Below, in pieces: positions 63,441-64,000 of a stretch of 64,000 nucleotides of DNA. The notes beneath the pieces are model-generated. The model saw nothing but the letters and a program-made list of their open reading frames with translations, ran no database searches and had not been told where the DNA came from. Origin of the DNA: CBDCMJ01 sp965218875 (lineage in GTDB: Bacteria > Chloroflexota > Dehalococcoidia > Lucifugimonadales > UBA3495); NCBI GenBank assembly GCA_965218875.1, contig OZ244707.1:1178001-1242000 (forward strand). The letters are read 5' to 3'. Within the stretch, counting starts at the first letter, position 1, and every line of letters begins with the position of its first letter. The position numbers and the translations under genes were made by a program.

Positions 63441-64000
63441 GGTGTGCGGGCATGTAGTTTAGGTCCCTTGTCATTCCGCTCCTCGGAATCACCCTGGCCT
63501 TGCGGAGGCCGCATAAGGGCGACGAAAATGGGGCAGCGCCGAGCGGGCCATCACCAACGGCCGGGGCTTGCAGCTATGCATTTTAGATTCCTCGTCGCTG
63601 CGCTCCAACGGAATGACAGGGCGGGGCGTAGGGCGGCCCATGCCTGGCAGCCGAGGTGTGCGGGCATGTAGTTTAGGTCCCTTGTCATTCCGCTCCTCGG
63701 AATCACCCTGGCCTTGCGGAGGCCGCGTAAGGGCGATGAAAATGGGGCAGCGCCTAGCGGCCCATCACCAGCGGCCGGGGCTTGCAGCTATGCATTTTAG
63801 ATTCCTCGTCGCTGCGCTTCAACGGAATGACAGGGCGGGGCGTAGGGCGGCCCATGCCTGGCAGCCGAGGTGTGCGGGCATGTAGTTTAGGTCCCTTGTC
63901 GTTCCGCTCCTCGGTATCACCACGGCCTTGCGGAGGCCGCATAAGGGCGATGAAAATGGGGCAGCGCCGGCCTCCGGGGGTTGAGGCGAGTGCTCTCCAC
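63441..64000. repeat. Tandem repeat, 214-bp period, about 2.6 copies to the window edge
   Basis: Units start with GGTGTGCGGGCATGTAG at 63441, 63655 and 63869, exactly 214 bp apart, with few differences. Each unit includes two inverted GTCATTCC/GGAATGAC palindromes (for example 63589-63617 region) and no plausible gene. The array is cut by the window end. Confidence 0.9.

Noticed and set aside
1..64000. CRISPR array or Cas genes
   Set aside because: No set of regularly spaced short direct repeats with unique spacers was found; the tandem repeats seen are a 12-bp minisatellite, protein-coding RCC1 repeats and a 214-bp array.
1..64000. tRNA-Sec (selC) in intergenic gaps
   Set aside because: No long class II tRNA with a TCA anticodon was recognised in any gap; the only class II tRNA reads TGA and is tRNA-Ser.

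Overview
The window is high-GC bacterial DNA with short intergenic gaps. It carries SelB, a NurA-type nuclease, two gamma-glutamyltransferases, PAP2/Aur1-like membrane enzymes, a trmI/COG1565 pair, an amidohydrolase and abundant dispersed palindromes. From general knowledge of such gene sets this best fits a Chloroflexota genome of the Dehalococcoidia/SAR202 type. That is inference; no marker gene for placement (16S rRNA or ribosomal protein) is present.

Layout. 1-31 kb is ordinary chromosome: an MFS transporter, a Ham1-like pyrophosphatase, a MoxR/VWA pair, two PAP2 paralogues, two radical SAM proteins, a CocE-like hydrolase, phoU, a ChlI-like AAA+ ATPase, selB with a NurA-domain gene, a Fic protein, an aldehyde dehydrogenase, trmI, a MidA-like methyltransferase, citrate synthase and gamma-glutamyltransferase. 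At 31.34 kb a tRNA-Ser(TGA) is followed by a P4-type integrase. From 33 to 51 kb lies an insertion-sequence graveyard: two IS630-type lineages, two IS5-type elements, one ISAs1-type, one IS110-type, two kinds of non-autonomous MITE, and broken genes (RCC1-like lipoproteins, a Calx-beta/LRR surface protein, a response regulator). A tRNA-Val and an amidohydrolase survive inside it. From 51 to 63 kb the chromosome is ordinary again: a medium-chain dehydrogenase, an orphan protein with a primase-type C-terminal domain, a complete queF-queD-queC-queE operon, two selenoprotein genes, and a reverse-strand cluster (TPP enzyme, gamma-glutamyltransferase, small protein, HNH, Lon-N domain). The window ends in an IscA-like protein and a 214-bp tandem repeat.

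Most important result. Two neighbouring genes at 56.07-57.48 kb each contain an in-frame UGA exactly where their families carry a conserved redox-type cysteine, and each UGA is followed at SECIS distance by a short GC-rich hairpin with G in the apical loop. One is an OsmC-like protein (Cys53/Sec120). The other is a cobalamin-binding (BtuF-like) protein with a C-x-x-U motif (Cys94/Sec97). The window also encodes SelB, the elongation factor needed to decode such codons. Standard gene callers would truncate the first gene and split the second in two. selA, selD and tRNA-Sec were not seen here.

Second theme. In the IS region, two 82-bp MITEs in inverted orientation, 81/82 identical, flank two halves of RCC1-type coding sequence. 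This suggests, without proving it, a MITE-bounded inversion of about 9.4 kb. Several TA-targeting elements are stacked end to end, sharing single TA dinucleotides.
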